From Halisarca cf. caerulea (Eukaryota; Porifera; Demospongiae; Chondrillida; Halisarcidae), in contig CAUJGJ010000431.1 in assembly GCA_963170055.1 (NCBI GenBank), positions 1,242,201-1,269,700 on the forward strand: a stretch of DNA of 27,500 bases, in the 5' to 3' direction. How positions within the stretch are numbered: the stretch's first letter is position 1; the number at the start of each line of letters is the position of its first letter. Both the position numbers and the translations under genes were made by a program. This document shows positions 1 through 12,300 of the stretch, one piece after another. Under the pieces are notes generated by a model. That model made no database searches and was not told the DNA's origin. It saw only the letters and a program-made list of their open reading frames with translations.

Positions 1-279
1 CCAGACAAGGTTGGTTTGGGCAACCCTTCCTCGATCTATGGTTTTGAGTACGTACGGTGGCTGGTGCTATACTGCCGTCCCCTTACTGTCCCTAACACTG
101 CATGATAAAATTAAAATGGCCTCCGATCGTATACTACAGCTATCGTGAACCTCTTTATAACGGACACAGACTCGAATTGAATATGGTGACCACGTAGTCG
201 GATTGGACGCTTGCATAATCATGCAGGTTTTTACCTAATATGGTTGGTCCCGCCCTTGTCGCTCCAGCGCTAAGTTAAG
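1..279 (+). promoter_or_regulatory. Upstream region and putative promoter of the NLR gene
   Basis: This stretch precedes the proposed start codon. A GC-box-like cccgccc lies near 250-256 and an AT-rich tttataac near 151-158, but neither proves a core promoter. No ORF of note is present. The bases before the ATG (agttaag, then ATGG) give a good animal initiation context. The transcription start cannot be placed from sequence alone. Confidence 0.25.
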
Positions 280-343
280 ATGGCTGAGAAGCTTCCATCA
301 CCTCCTCTCACGGGAATCGCTCGAGTTGTCAGTGAATCCCCCG
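280..343 (+). CDS. NLR exon 1: initiator and short N-terminal leader
   Basis: The ATG at 280 sits in a good context (A at -3, G at +4) and opens 21 codons beginning MAEKLPSPPLTG. They end at a donor (ccg then gttagt, 344). The exon ends in phase 1, which is exactly what the CARD exon at 3002 needs, and the junction codon becomes glycine. The leader is rich in P, S and L and shows no signal peptide. This is the weakest exon of the model because it is short and the next coding exon is 2.7 kb away. An alternative first exon elsewhere cannot be excluded. Confidence 0.55.
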
Positions 344-3300
344 GTTAGTTGTCTTGTTGTAATTCTGTATCTTAGACCGTAGATAATTGTGTGTCAATGC
401 GTAGACTACTAATCTTGTCCGTCTCAAAGCTAACTGCTCTTAAATTGGCAGGAGCATTGCGCTCAGTAGCAAAAAGCTTTCTCTTTGAAACTTTACTCCC
501 CAAGCTGCCGCGCACCCTCAATGTCCGTTGAAAGGGAACCCACAAAATACTAGTTGTGAATAAAGTTCAGAGCCTCACTGAAAGGAAACCTAGTATTGAA
601 GTTGAATTGGGATTGGAAATGTGGGTGAAATGATTGCGTGTTGTGAGCTAGTCTCATGTAGCTAGACCCAAACTCCTTTGATCCTGTATGAAGGAGAGGT
701 GAGCAGGGACAGCTTAAGGGGGTCATGCAAGGGGCCAATTGCAAGTTTGAGGTCTGACTACGTGAGACTGGCTGTGAGCCAACCAACTCATTTCAGTAAT
801 AAATATTGTCTCTTGAGCTGTGATATACCTTCTGCAATGATCCGCTGCTTGTTCAGACTGTGATAGCTCAGTTGACGATTTGTCTCTTAGCCACCATATG
901 CTGGTGCAGCCTTCATAGTTTGGCCTAAGCTGCAATCAGGTTTTAGTTTCCTACAGCGGTGTGTGCATATTGTGCTGAACTGCCTGAATTGAGATCGGTA
1001 GATTGATGAGTAATTCCGGCCAATATACGTATCAGCTGCTGACACTGAAGAAAGTTGGGAGACCTTTGTTTGTGCATGAGAGCTTTGAGTTCAAGGATCA
1101 AGAATCTCTGATACCAATAGTTGTTATACCTTGCACTTTGCTCTTCAGTGGAAATGAGACATTAACTGTTTGGATGCAGACCTCACAACCATGCATGTTA
1201 CAATGCTATCAGCATACAGATGCAGAGTAAGCTAGTGCTGCAGGTAGATAATTTGGATGAGCACTGTTTTAAGTATGTTAGAAGCATTCATGAGGCAGTT
1301 CAAGAATTAAGCAATTGTATGCATGTCTTGTGATAGACTAAGGACATGTCCTTTACAACTACATTGACCACCATGTTTCCTGTACTGTGTGGCATACAAC
1401 CATGTTTCCTGTACTGTGTGGCATGCCACCATGTTTCCTGTACTGTGTGGCATACAACCATGCTTCCTGTACTGTGTGGCATACAACCATGCTTCCTGTA
1501 CTGTGTGGCATACAACCATGTTTCCTGTACTGTGTGGCATACAACCATGTTTCCTGTACTGTGTGGCATACATAATGTGTAGTTAGTTTGTAAGCATTCT
1601 GGTACTGGCCCAGGATGAATGTTGTTCAGTTGCTTTTAAGATTCGGAAGTTTTTGGAGCAGTTTCCTCTCTAGTGCGTTGTAAACATTGATTTCAATATT
1701 CAAAAGTACACGTATAACATGATATGATCACGCACACCTCATGACATGTTAAACATTCAATAATATTATATACCATATACTGTCCGAAATTTTCGCAGGA
1801 CTTTATTTTTGTGAATTTCTCAAATGGGTTCAGATTCACAGAATTTTATTTGTGAATTTTGGCTTGTTCTGACTCCCTAGACTAGTAACCTACACACATT
1901 CATGAAAATGAAAGGCAAACAGTCTACGTACTTTCAAGTGATATACAAAATTTACATCTTTCGGAAATTTTGGACAGTACAGTATGACATTGACTGTGCT
2001 GTTGGTGGAGTTGTCTCAATGCTCTACGTCAGGTCAAGCTGCATGTGTGTAGATAAAGTGTATGCCTTTTGTGGGATTGAAGTATTCATGTGACCGAATT
2101 GTAGTAGTGACACAGGCTGCTGTGTATGAATTGGTTCAAGTTGTTGGTTCACTCTACATCATCAGGATGTACTGTTGTAGAAATAGTACTTGTGTGTGTC
2201 ACTGCAAGATCTACTGGAGCATGGGGTACCGTAGTGACTGTGAGCAAAGTGACTCATTGTGTGAACTGGAGCATGGGGTACTGTAGTGACTGTGAGCAAT
2301 GTGACTCACTGTGTGAACTGGAGCATGGGGTACCGTAGTGACTGTGAGCAATGTGACTCACTGTGTGAACTGGAGCATGGGGTACCGTAGTGACTGTGAG
2401 CAATGTGACTCACTGTGTGAACTGGAGCATGGGGTACCGTAGTGACTGTGAGCAATGTGACTCACTGTGTGAACTGGAGCATGGGGTACCGTAGTGACTG
2501 TGAGCAATGTGACTCACTGTGTGAACTGGAGCATGGGGTACCGTAGTGACTGTGAGCAATGTGACTCACTGTGTGAACTGGAGCATGGGGTACCGTAGTG
2601 ACTGGGAGCAGTGTGACTCACTGTGTGAACTGGAGCATGGGGTACCGTAGTGACTGTGAGCAATGTGACTCACTGTGTGAACTGGAGCATGGGGTACTGT
2701 AGTGACTGTGAGCAATGTGACTCATTGTGTGAACTGGCCAGTCAGTTAGGTTCTGAAATGGTTTGCATGTCGTTTGATGTTGGCTTCACTGTTTGATTGT
2801 AATGAAATCACTACTTTCTACAAATGACTGTCTTCAGACGTACGTATATAGGATAGGATGTGGGGTGGGGTGGGGCGGTGTCGTGTGGTGGGGTGTGGGG
2901 TGGGGTGAGGGTGGGGTGTAGGTGGTGGTTGACTGGTTGTCCTCGGTAGTGTAGTATTTGGTGATGTCCTATTCATTTGCTTACTTGTTTCTTCTTGTCA
3001 GGAGATGTCAGTTTCGAGGAGAAAGTGATTCAGGAAAACTATGAAAAGCTTGTGGATGACTTGGATGTTAAATCCTCAGTAGACCTGTTTTTTGGAAGAG
3101 AGCTCATCACCTCAGAAACTATGGAAAGGATTGACAATGCCACCACAAGAAAGGGTGCCAATAGAATATTGATCAAAGATCTCATTAAAGGAATGTCTCC
3201 AAACAGATTATCAAAGTTTGTATCCCTTCTCCGGGAAAGTGCTGACAAGTACAAACGTCCTCATCACAAGACTCTAGCTGATAAGCTGGAGGGAGACTTG

Positions 3301-6300
3301 AAGGTAAGCAGTTGAGCAATGAGTTGTAAGGACCGTGCAAAAAGGCCTTATTGAAGAGCATCCTCTTAAAACACTTAGAAAAAGGGTAAGTTATGAAATG
3401 GGCACAGGGCTAGGTGGGCAAAGGGCAAGACGGGCATAGGGCTAGAGAGAGTTTAGTTGGACTGAGTGCACACTGTGCAAATTCCTACATCCCATAGCAT
3501 ACACATATATGTGCGGGATGTGGGAATTTGCACAGTGTGCACTCAGTCCAACTTTGTAAACTCTGTCTAGGCCTGTCTTGACCTCTGCTTGTCTACCCTG
3601 TGCCATTTTTGCAACTTACCATTATTCCAAGTGTTTTTGGAGGATGCTTTTCTGGTAAATCCTTTTGTATGGTCGTGTGCCAGCCTTTTTACCATTTTAA
3701 AGGTTTTTATACACCCTTGTTTGTTCGGCTTTTTCCTAACAAATTTAAAGTTGCTGGAATATAGAGACTGTTAAAGAGGTTTCCACTGCAGTTGTGAAGG
3801 ACTGCGATCCAATCTTATATGATAAAGAAACTAACACTATGCAGCTAGTTGACTACCACCAGTGTACCCAGCTAGAAGTAAAGAAACTAACACTATGCAG
3901 CTGGTTGACTACCACCAGTGTGCCCAGCTAGAAGTGAAGAAACTAACACTATGCAGCTGGTTGACTACCACCAGTGTGCCCAGCTAGAAGTAAAGAAACT
4001 AACACTATGCAGCTGGTTGACTACCACCAGTGTGCCCAGCTAGAAGTAAAGAAACTAACACTATGCAGCTGGTTGACTACCACCAGTGTGCCCAGCTAGA
4101 AGTGAAGAAACTAACACTATGCAGCTGGTTGACTACCACCAGTGTGTCCAGCTAGAAGTGAAGAAACTAACACTATGCAGCTAGTTGACTACCACCAGTG
4201 TGCCCAGCTAGAAGTGAAGAAACTAACACTATGCAGCTGGTTGACTACCACCAGTGTACCCAGCTAGAAGTAAAGAAACTAACACTATGCAGCTGGTTGA
4301 CTACCACCAGTGTACCCAGCTAGAAGTAAAGAAACTAACACTATGCAGCTGGTTGACTACCACCAGTGTGCCCAGCTAGAAGTAAAGACTCAGACAAAAG
4401 AGGGCTGAAGTCTGTGTACGTACGCATTCACCTAGTCTTGCATAGCCACTTCATTTACCTGAAAATGGTTGCTCCGGCGAATGTATGAGATTTGCCTTCT
4501 ATAATAATATTATTTCTTGCTTTAGAAATGTAGGTGTCGCTTGAAACCCTTCCTGGCGACCTGTAGCTTAGTTGGAAAACTGACGACGAAAAATGATCAT
4601 ATTAAAATCTGATGGTGTTGCAGAGCCATACGTAACCATCTGAGATTCAAAGTGTGTCAGAATGTATCAATATTGCTTCAAATGTTTGTAATTGTACTGT
4701 ATCACTAGTTCTCGGGCAAAATAATTTTGCAATAATGTATGGCGACCATGTTTTTTGGGGTCAATCCTACGATGTAGAATTGGTTCATAGTTTGTGTGAA
4801 AGTTAGTCTGGAGCCTCCGAAATGTACTCCACACTACATCACTCTCAGTTTAGTGGACACATGTGATTAGTTGACTGTTTGCATGTACAAGATTGTGTCA
4901 TGAAGGTGGTATTGGGTGAGCCCCTCCTTCCCTATCCTGAGTATGATGTGCAGCTCTACACATGACACTGTACATAAGGTGCAGTGAACCTCTGTAATCC
5001 GACATTCCCTCTAATCCAACCATCTTATGAGGTACAGTCACCATATTAAAGTATGCTAATAGTCACTCTGTAGTCTGACAACCTCCTAATCTGACATTTA
5101 TTTCCAGTCCCATTGAGTGTCGGATTAGAGAGGGTTCCCTGTAAGCAGGTTTACACATGACATTGTACATAAGAGAACAGAAGAGAGTGGTTTGGTGGAT
5201 TGTTCATAGGCAATTTTTCCAAAGCTCTTATTTACCACTTTTACAGACGGCACATGAATCTGAACCATCACCTTCACAGCTGACAACCATTGAGGCCAAA
5301 GTTAAGGTGATTGCTTGTCTGTTATGCATGTTTGTACACAGCAGTATCAGGTATCAACATGCAGAAGCTTCTTTGGCCTTTTAATGTTCCTTTATGTGTG
5401 CTAAGACAAGTTGGGACATCACAACCTGTAGGAGTTCTAGAGTATTGTAGATAATGATATTCATATCCGTGTGGTTGTACTACAGTACGTCAGGTAATTT
5501 TCGCGGCTAATAAATTACGTGGTTTCCATAGTTCGAAAGGATCCGTGAAATTATTCATCCGCAAACTTTAATGAAGAAATGTCTGCTGACAGGATCGTGT
5601 ACTGTTTTTGCTTATAGAAATTGCTTGCATGCAAAAATTGATCGCATACAGTGTACATTGCTTAGATTATTCGTTTAACTTTCCTTGGGTGCACTTCCTA
5701 AGCTTTAGGAATGTGCTATGTATGTATCTTCACCAATAGTCTTCAAGCTTCCACAACGTCGATGAATAACCGCTATGAGGACTACATTCCACCTACTAGA
5801 TCTTACTAGTTCACTCTTAACAGATTGAAATACTAACTACACCTATAGGATAAACAAAGAAAGACACAATTTCATTCATTGGGAGAGGCAAACGCTTAGA
5901 AAAGACCTTTTGTTGCATTATCTGCAGGTAGAGCCCGTGAATTTATTTATCCAGGAAAATTTATGACCCCCAAAAATGAGGCAAACCGCGAAATTTTTGT
6001 ACCGCGAAAATTTCCTGACGTACGGTATTGTAAACTATACACATGTACCAGAAATAACCTACACAGCATGTGTCCCAGCAGTGACCCCTACCTGGGAGTA
6101 CTACCCTCATTCTACACAGCATGTGTCCCAGCAGTGACCCCTACTTGGGAGTACTACCCTCATTCTACACAGCATGTGTCCCAGCAGTGACCTCTACCTG
6201 GGAGTACTACCCTCATTCTGCACAGCATGTGTCCCAGCAGTGACCCCTACCAGGGAGTACTACCCTCATTCTACACAGCATGTGTCCCAGCAGTGACCCC

Positions 6301-9300
6301 TACCAGGGAGTACTACCCTCATTCTACATAGCATGTGTCCCAGCAGTGACCCCTACCTGGGAGTACTACCCTCATTCTACACAGCTTGTGTCCCAACAGT
6401 GACCCCTACCTGGGAGTACTACCCTCATTCTACACAGCATGTGTCCCAGCAGTGACCCCTACCTGGGAGTACTACCCTCATTCCAAGTGTGGGACTGACA
6501 AGTCTATAGGTTGCTCACACCCCCTCCAGGGGACTGTCCCACCTCCTGTCCCACCTACTGTCCCACCTACTGCCCCACCTACTGCCCCACCTACTGTCCC
6601 ACCTACTGTCCCATCTACTGTCCCACCTACTACCCCACCTACTGCCCCACCTACTGCCCCACCTACTACTTCACCTACTACCCCACCCACTACCTCACCT
6701 ATTGCCCCACCTACTGCCCCACCTACTGCCCCACCTACTGCCCCACCTACTACCTCACCTATTGCCCCACCTACTGCCCCACCCACTGCCCCACCTACTG
6801 TCCCACCTACTGCCCCACCTACTGTCCCACCTACTGCCCCACCTACTGCCCCACCTACTACCCCACCTACTGTCCCACCTACTGCCTCACCTATTGCCCC
6901 ACCTACTGCCCCACCCACTGCCCCACCTACTGTCCCACCTACTGTCCCACCTACATATCACTGAAACGTCATGAAAATGGCTGTTTTAATCATCAAAGGA
7001 ATTGTGCAGGTAGATTTGAAGATCGTCTTCCAATCATGTACAGCAGTTTGTTTATTTATTTAGAAAAATTGTTCTTTTTAATATTAATCTTCTGAATTTA
7101 ATTTGAGATTATAACTTGTGGTATGATGAAGTAGGTTTTGACTACACAGTGTACATGTTTATAACCGACTGTTGCTTGTTTAGATTGTGGGTGGGGCTTG
7201 TTTTCAACGGCTGTTCTTAACGTGTCATTGGGCGTCTTTCAGATGATGTTGGACATTTAGAGGATCAACAGAATGGGAAGAGACGGTGGCTTTTGTGACA
7301 TTACACCTACATTTACATGAAATGTCACAGATTACTGTAAATGGCTGTTTTTCTAAAGTTGAAGAGAAGACTGTTTTACAGTGGGCCAAAAAATTCCTTC
7401 TGATTATCCTGCAACATTTTATTATCATCGACCCGGCAAATGTTGAAATATCCAAAAATCCCCAGGGTAATGTGTTGCAATCAGGTATTGTTTCACTGTA
7501 TGTGAATCACAAATTTTTGCCGTTTGCAGGACAGAAAACAGGTTTTATGCCCATTACTGTCATTGCATTAATTATACCCTATTCCCCAGGCCATTTTTGA
7601 ACGATTCACTATTCTTTTACCTTCTTTTGATGCTAGTTTCATGTAGTAAATCCTTGATGATTTTTACCCTCGGCAAAGGCAAAGTTCATCTAAAACAGTT
7701 ATTTTCAATGCTGTTTTTCTTCTTTTGAGAAATATGTAGCTACCGTGATATTGTTACAGTGCCAGCCAAAAGTAATGGAGCAATATCACCTGTGCAAAAA
7801 TGGCAGATTGCACCCATTCAAAAAAGTGATTAGAAGTCACATGGAGAGCTTTCATTAGCCCCTTTAGTACATTCAACTTCCTCCAAACATGTTGGTGCCT
7901 GTCCCAAGGTGCTGTTATAACTCTCACACCTTCAGGCTGTAAATTCAACTTGCAGCTTCTGTTGACACTTGTCTTAGATTTTGACTTGATGAGGGTATGT
8001 TTTGTACAGGTTCACATAAGCACAGTGACTGCATGCATGCATGGTGGTCCACATGTGAACCATTTCCCCTTGTCATGTGATACCTGTTTTAAGCTTCCAC
8101 TCTGTTCTGTCTACTTTCTACAGGGTCCACTTGATAGCCCTCATATCCACGGACTGAGGGACCATCTCTTCAAGAGATATAAGACATTTAAAGTTGGGGA
8201 AGGAGGGAAGAAAATGGAGTTTGTCCGACTTGCTGTCGTCGAAGGCCAAGTAAATGTACCTAAAGATGAGGAAGAGATCTGCGACAAGCTTGCCTTTCTC
8301 CAAAGATTCAGAAATTGCGGAAAAGAAGAGCGACAGATTGTAGGCTACATTGATGCCTTCGATCTACTTCACAAGTCAAGTCACCGCTTTCGCGTGGTCT
8401 ACGGCCAACCTGGAATTGGGAAGACTACTCTCCTCACTCACATGTGTCGGGCGCTAGCCATGAAGGAAGCAGACAGCGAGTACGCACTAGTGCTCTACTT
8501 CCCACTGAGAAACAAGACGGTGTCTGGAGCCAAGACTCTCAAAGAACTGCTTTCATATTTTTACCCAGGAGACGATCAAAAGCTGGACCTCTCTGAAGTA
8601 AAAAAGTCACTGGAGAATAGTGAGGATAAACAGATCCTCCTAATATGTGACGGAGCAGATGAAGTTCGGGAACTGCTCTCTGTTCCAGATAACAGCGTGA
8701 TCCAGGAGATTCTCGCAGGCAACACTCTTCCCCAAGCAGATGTAATTGTTAGCAGCCGTCCAGGAAGTCTGCCTTTCCTTCAGCGTCACAGCTCTTCTTT
8801 CTATGAAATTCACGGGTTCGACCAAGCTTCCATCGATTGCTACATAAAAGATTTCTTCAAAGGGAAACCCGAGAAAGCAGAGAACATGATGAAGGAGCTG
8901 CAATCCCGCCCTGATCTTTTAGGAGGTGCTCACATACCAATGAATCTCTTTATCTACTGCTCCGTCTATGATTACAGTGGACTCCCTCCCACGATGACAG
9001 CTTGTCACAAGAAATTTCTCTGTAATGTCGTGAAAAGGGAATATGAGAAGTGTGGAGTCCCCTGTCAAGTGGATCTGTCCCTGAGTCGAATGTCACCCGA
9101 GGTGAAAGGTTTATTCAAATCACTGGGTGCCCTAGCATACGAAGGTATGATGAAGAATCCTCCAGTCTTTGTGTTTACCGAAAGCGATATTCGAAGAGCG
9201 TTTCCCACTCTCCCACCAGAAGCAGTCGTTGAGGAGTCCATTTTCAAAGGCCTGCTTGTGCAGCATTCCTGCAGAGTTGGGTTTGAGGAGGTGAGCACCT

Positions 9301-12300
9301 TCAACTTTTCCCACACCACTAACCATGAGTTTTTTGTGGCATTGCATATTTCCCATCTACCCGAGGCCGACCAATTGCAGTTTGTGAGGGAACATTTCTC
9401 TGATCCTAAATTCGCCGTCGTTGTTCGATTCTACTCAGGTCTGACAGGTCTTTCAACACCTGGGGTAGCTTCTCTTCTCTGCCAGTCTGTCTCAGCTCGT
9501 TCCACTTCAAGCGTCTTTTCTCCTGCGACTTCCTTCTCTCTGCCTTCACGGTGTTCCAATGATGATCCTAGCCTTCTGTATCTTTTCCACTCTCTTTATG
9601 AGTCTCAGAACTTGAAATTAACTAAAAGCATTGTACAGCATCTCAAACAGTCACTTAAGTTCAGTCTTTTCCTAACATCTCATGATGTTCTTGCAATTTC
9701 ATATTGTTTGGGGAAATGTACTCATTTGAAGCACCTCGCATTTTTGGAGTATTCTTTCTTTTTAGATAGTGGTGTAAAGCTCCCTCCCTCCTCTCTGCCT
9801 CATGTGTTTACAATTCTAAAAGCTAATTCTCATCTACTATCTTTGGACCTACCAGTGGAACACCTCCCCTCCACAGGTGAGTGTGTTTATTGTCTTTTAT
9901 TAAAATTATTAGACAGAGTTTAGTTGGACTGAGTGCCCACCATGCAAATTCCTACATCCCGCATGTACAGCACATTATACGCATGGACTTGTATGCACTC
10001 AGTCCAACTAAACTCTGTCTAGCCATGTACCCGTCTGGCAAGGTGAAGACAGGCATAGAGCTATACATACATGAGGTTACAGTACTGATTAAAAGTAACT
10101 AACCTTGCCATACGCATGTCGACCACATGTACTCGTGTTGCACGTGCGAGCCTCGTGTGAGTGATAATTATTATCACCTTTTATATGGATAAAAATGGTG
10201 GCTATGGTGGGACAGGCCCTATTCAGCGAACTAATCCAGCAATGTCTTCAAAGCTCGAAGCAGCTTTCTAAATATTTTCGTGAAAGGATTGTCTGCCTTT
10301 GGTAAGAAAGATCCAGCTAGTCCAAGAGATTTCCAGCGCTCGGTATCGCTTCACGTTCAACTTATCTGTGACTTCACCTCCATCGACAATCTTCTCTAAC
10401 CGTCCAATATTTAAGATGTTCACTCGGTTCTTGTTCCATTTATCCTTTGATTCCAGCCACTCTACAAGTATTTTGTTTCCTTTTTTCGACATTGGGCAGA
10501 TTCGTGTTCCAAGGAATTGTAACACTCGAGTCAATCGAAATGCTCGCACTTCACACGTTATCTATAGGTATCTATATGTATTGAAAGGAAGTGTGAAATT
10601 CCACACTCGTACGAGGCACACATGAGTCTCGCTGACTATCTGCGTGTTCAACGCAGGTTAAGGGCAAGTTACTTTTAGTCACCACTGTAGATGGGTACAG
10701 GGCTAGACAGTGTTTAGTTGGACTGAGTGCACACTGTAAATTAATTCCTACATCCCTCACATGTGCATATGTTGTGGGATGTGGGAATTTGCTTAGTCTA
10801 GTCGGTCTAGCCTCATGTATGTATAGCCCTGTGTTTGTCAAGCCCTTTGCCCATCTTGACCTTTGCCTGTATAGCCCTGTGTTTGTCAAGCCCTATGCCT
10901 ATCTTGACCTTTGCCTGTATAGCCCTGTGTTTGTCAAGCCCTATACCCATCTTGACCTTTGCCTGTATAGCCCTGTGTTTGTCAAGCCCTATACCCATCT
11001 TGACCTTTGCCTGTCTAGCCCTGTACCATCTCACAACTTACCCTTGTTCCGATTGTTTTTGGATGATCCTAGCTTTTTGATAATTTAAAAGTCTTTTGCA
11101 AGTAGAGTAAATTATCAATGGTCAGTCACCATGTATGGTACTTTTCTTAGTAAAGTGATCGATGTCGCTCTGTCGGTCGAATGACCGACCGGAATCTGTC
11201 GATTATCTGAGCGCTGTCTGTCGAGGCATTGATCGGTATTCGCCAGGGTGTATCGACGCGTTGACCAGCAATATAGGTTAAATATTGTAACAAGTATCAT
11301 CTTTCTACAATAATTTTGGAAGATCTTCCAGAGAGGTTTCATCGTCCTGCTCCATATGAGAGTCTACCAATTTAAGAATGTTCGAGTTTTTCTTGGACTT
11401 CATACCCGTTCCTGGCTTTCTAAGGATGGTTCCTCTTTCTTCGTATCGCTTTAGAAAAATAAAAAATCCCTGACTTGGTAAAAGTGTGGCCCTCTTCGCT
11501 CAGAATATCTACAATCCGGTGGTAAGACTTCCCTTTGCGCTTGAAAAGCAAAATTCGTCGAACAATGTAGCTCAATCGAATGCGCTATTTTCTAAAACTT
11601 AACTGCATTCACACCAAAGTAAACATTACGTAATGATGACTGTCGAGTGGCTTCCGCTGACCGTCGAATGGCCATCGTGTGCCTGACCGTCGACTGTTGC
11701 CTCGTTGACCACCGGTCGAACGCGCGATATCGTTCACTTTATTATGAAAAGTACTGTATGTTCAGATGCTGTATTTTTGCAACCAGTGAGTGAATTGGCT
11801 AATGTCTACTATATGAACTGAAAGCACAGAATACTTTGAACAACTATTTACTCTAAAGAAATGATATCACTCTTATCCCTGGTGAGCTATGGGTGTAGAA
11901 ACCAACTGAACAAAGCCATCAAAAATCAGACTAACCATTCAATGTATATCGGTCTTCAGCCGAGGAATCCACAGCAAGACAATATGACATCCGAGATTTT
12001 GAAATCCCACTGAAATTTCATAAGACTTCAAAAAGGTTTCACAAGATTTTGCCCATTGAGATTTCAAAATTTCGCCTAAGATTTCTAGATTTCTGATAGG
12101 ATTTTTGTCACAGACCCTGTGCAACTACATAACCCAGTTTTAGAAGCTGTATTGCATTGACTGCTGAATGCAGAACTACCAGTTTGAAGAACACATGTAC
12201 CGCTCTCAAATACAGTGAGAAGGGCTGTATCACATGCTTATCTGAAAAGTATCAGTCAAAAGTATCATTTCTTCGTAGTAAATAGTTGTTTGAATTATGT

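Noticed and set aside
855..930. A second tRNA-like D-arm string (tagctcagttgacg)
   Set aside because: The remaining tRNA arms cannot be formed.
3824..4388. Regular direct repeats that might look like a CRISPR array
   Set aside because: The units are continuous tandem copies with no unique spacers, no cas genes are present and the context is eukaryotic.
4545..4640. tRNA-like string (tagcttagttgg) near 4564
   Set aside because: No acceptor stem, anticodon arm or GGTTCGAAT-type T-loop follows at the right distance.
6386..7095. Long proline/threonine-rich ORFs (PPTAPPTV-type, about 190 codons) and the opposite GGAV frame
   Set aside because: They are products of a 12-bp tandem repeat that leaves every frame open, lie within intron 3 and lack splice-site or homology support as exons.
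7286..7600. 104-codon ORF on the + strand
   Set aside because: It lies inside a diverged family M copy, its counterpart in the other copy is not open, and no domain is visible.
7950..8123. Upstream extension of the NACHT open frame to 7950
   Set aside because: A good acceptor (tttctacag) ends at 8123 in the phase required by the preceding exon. The upstream residues are not NLR-like, and the frame start is not an ATG in a good context.
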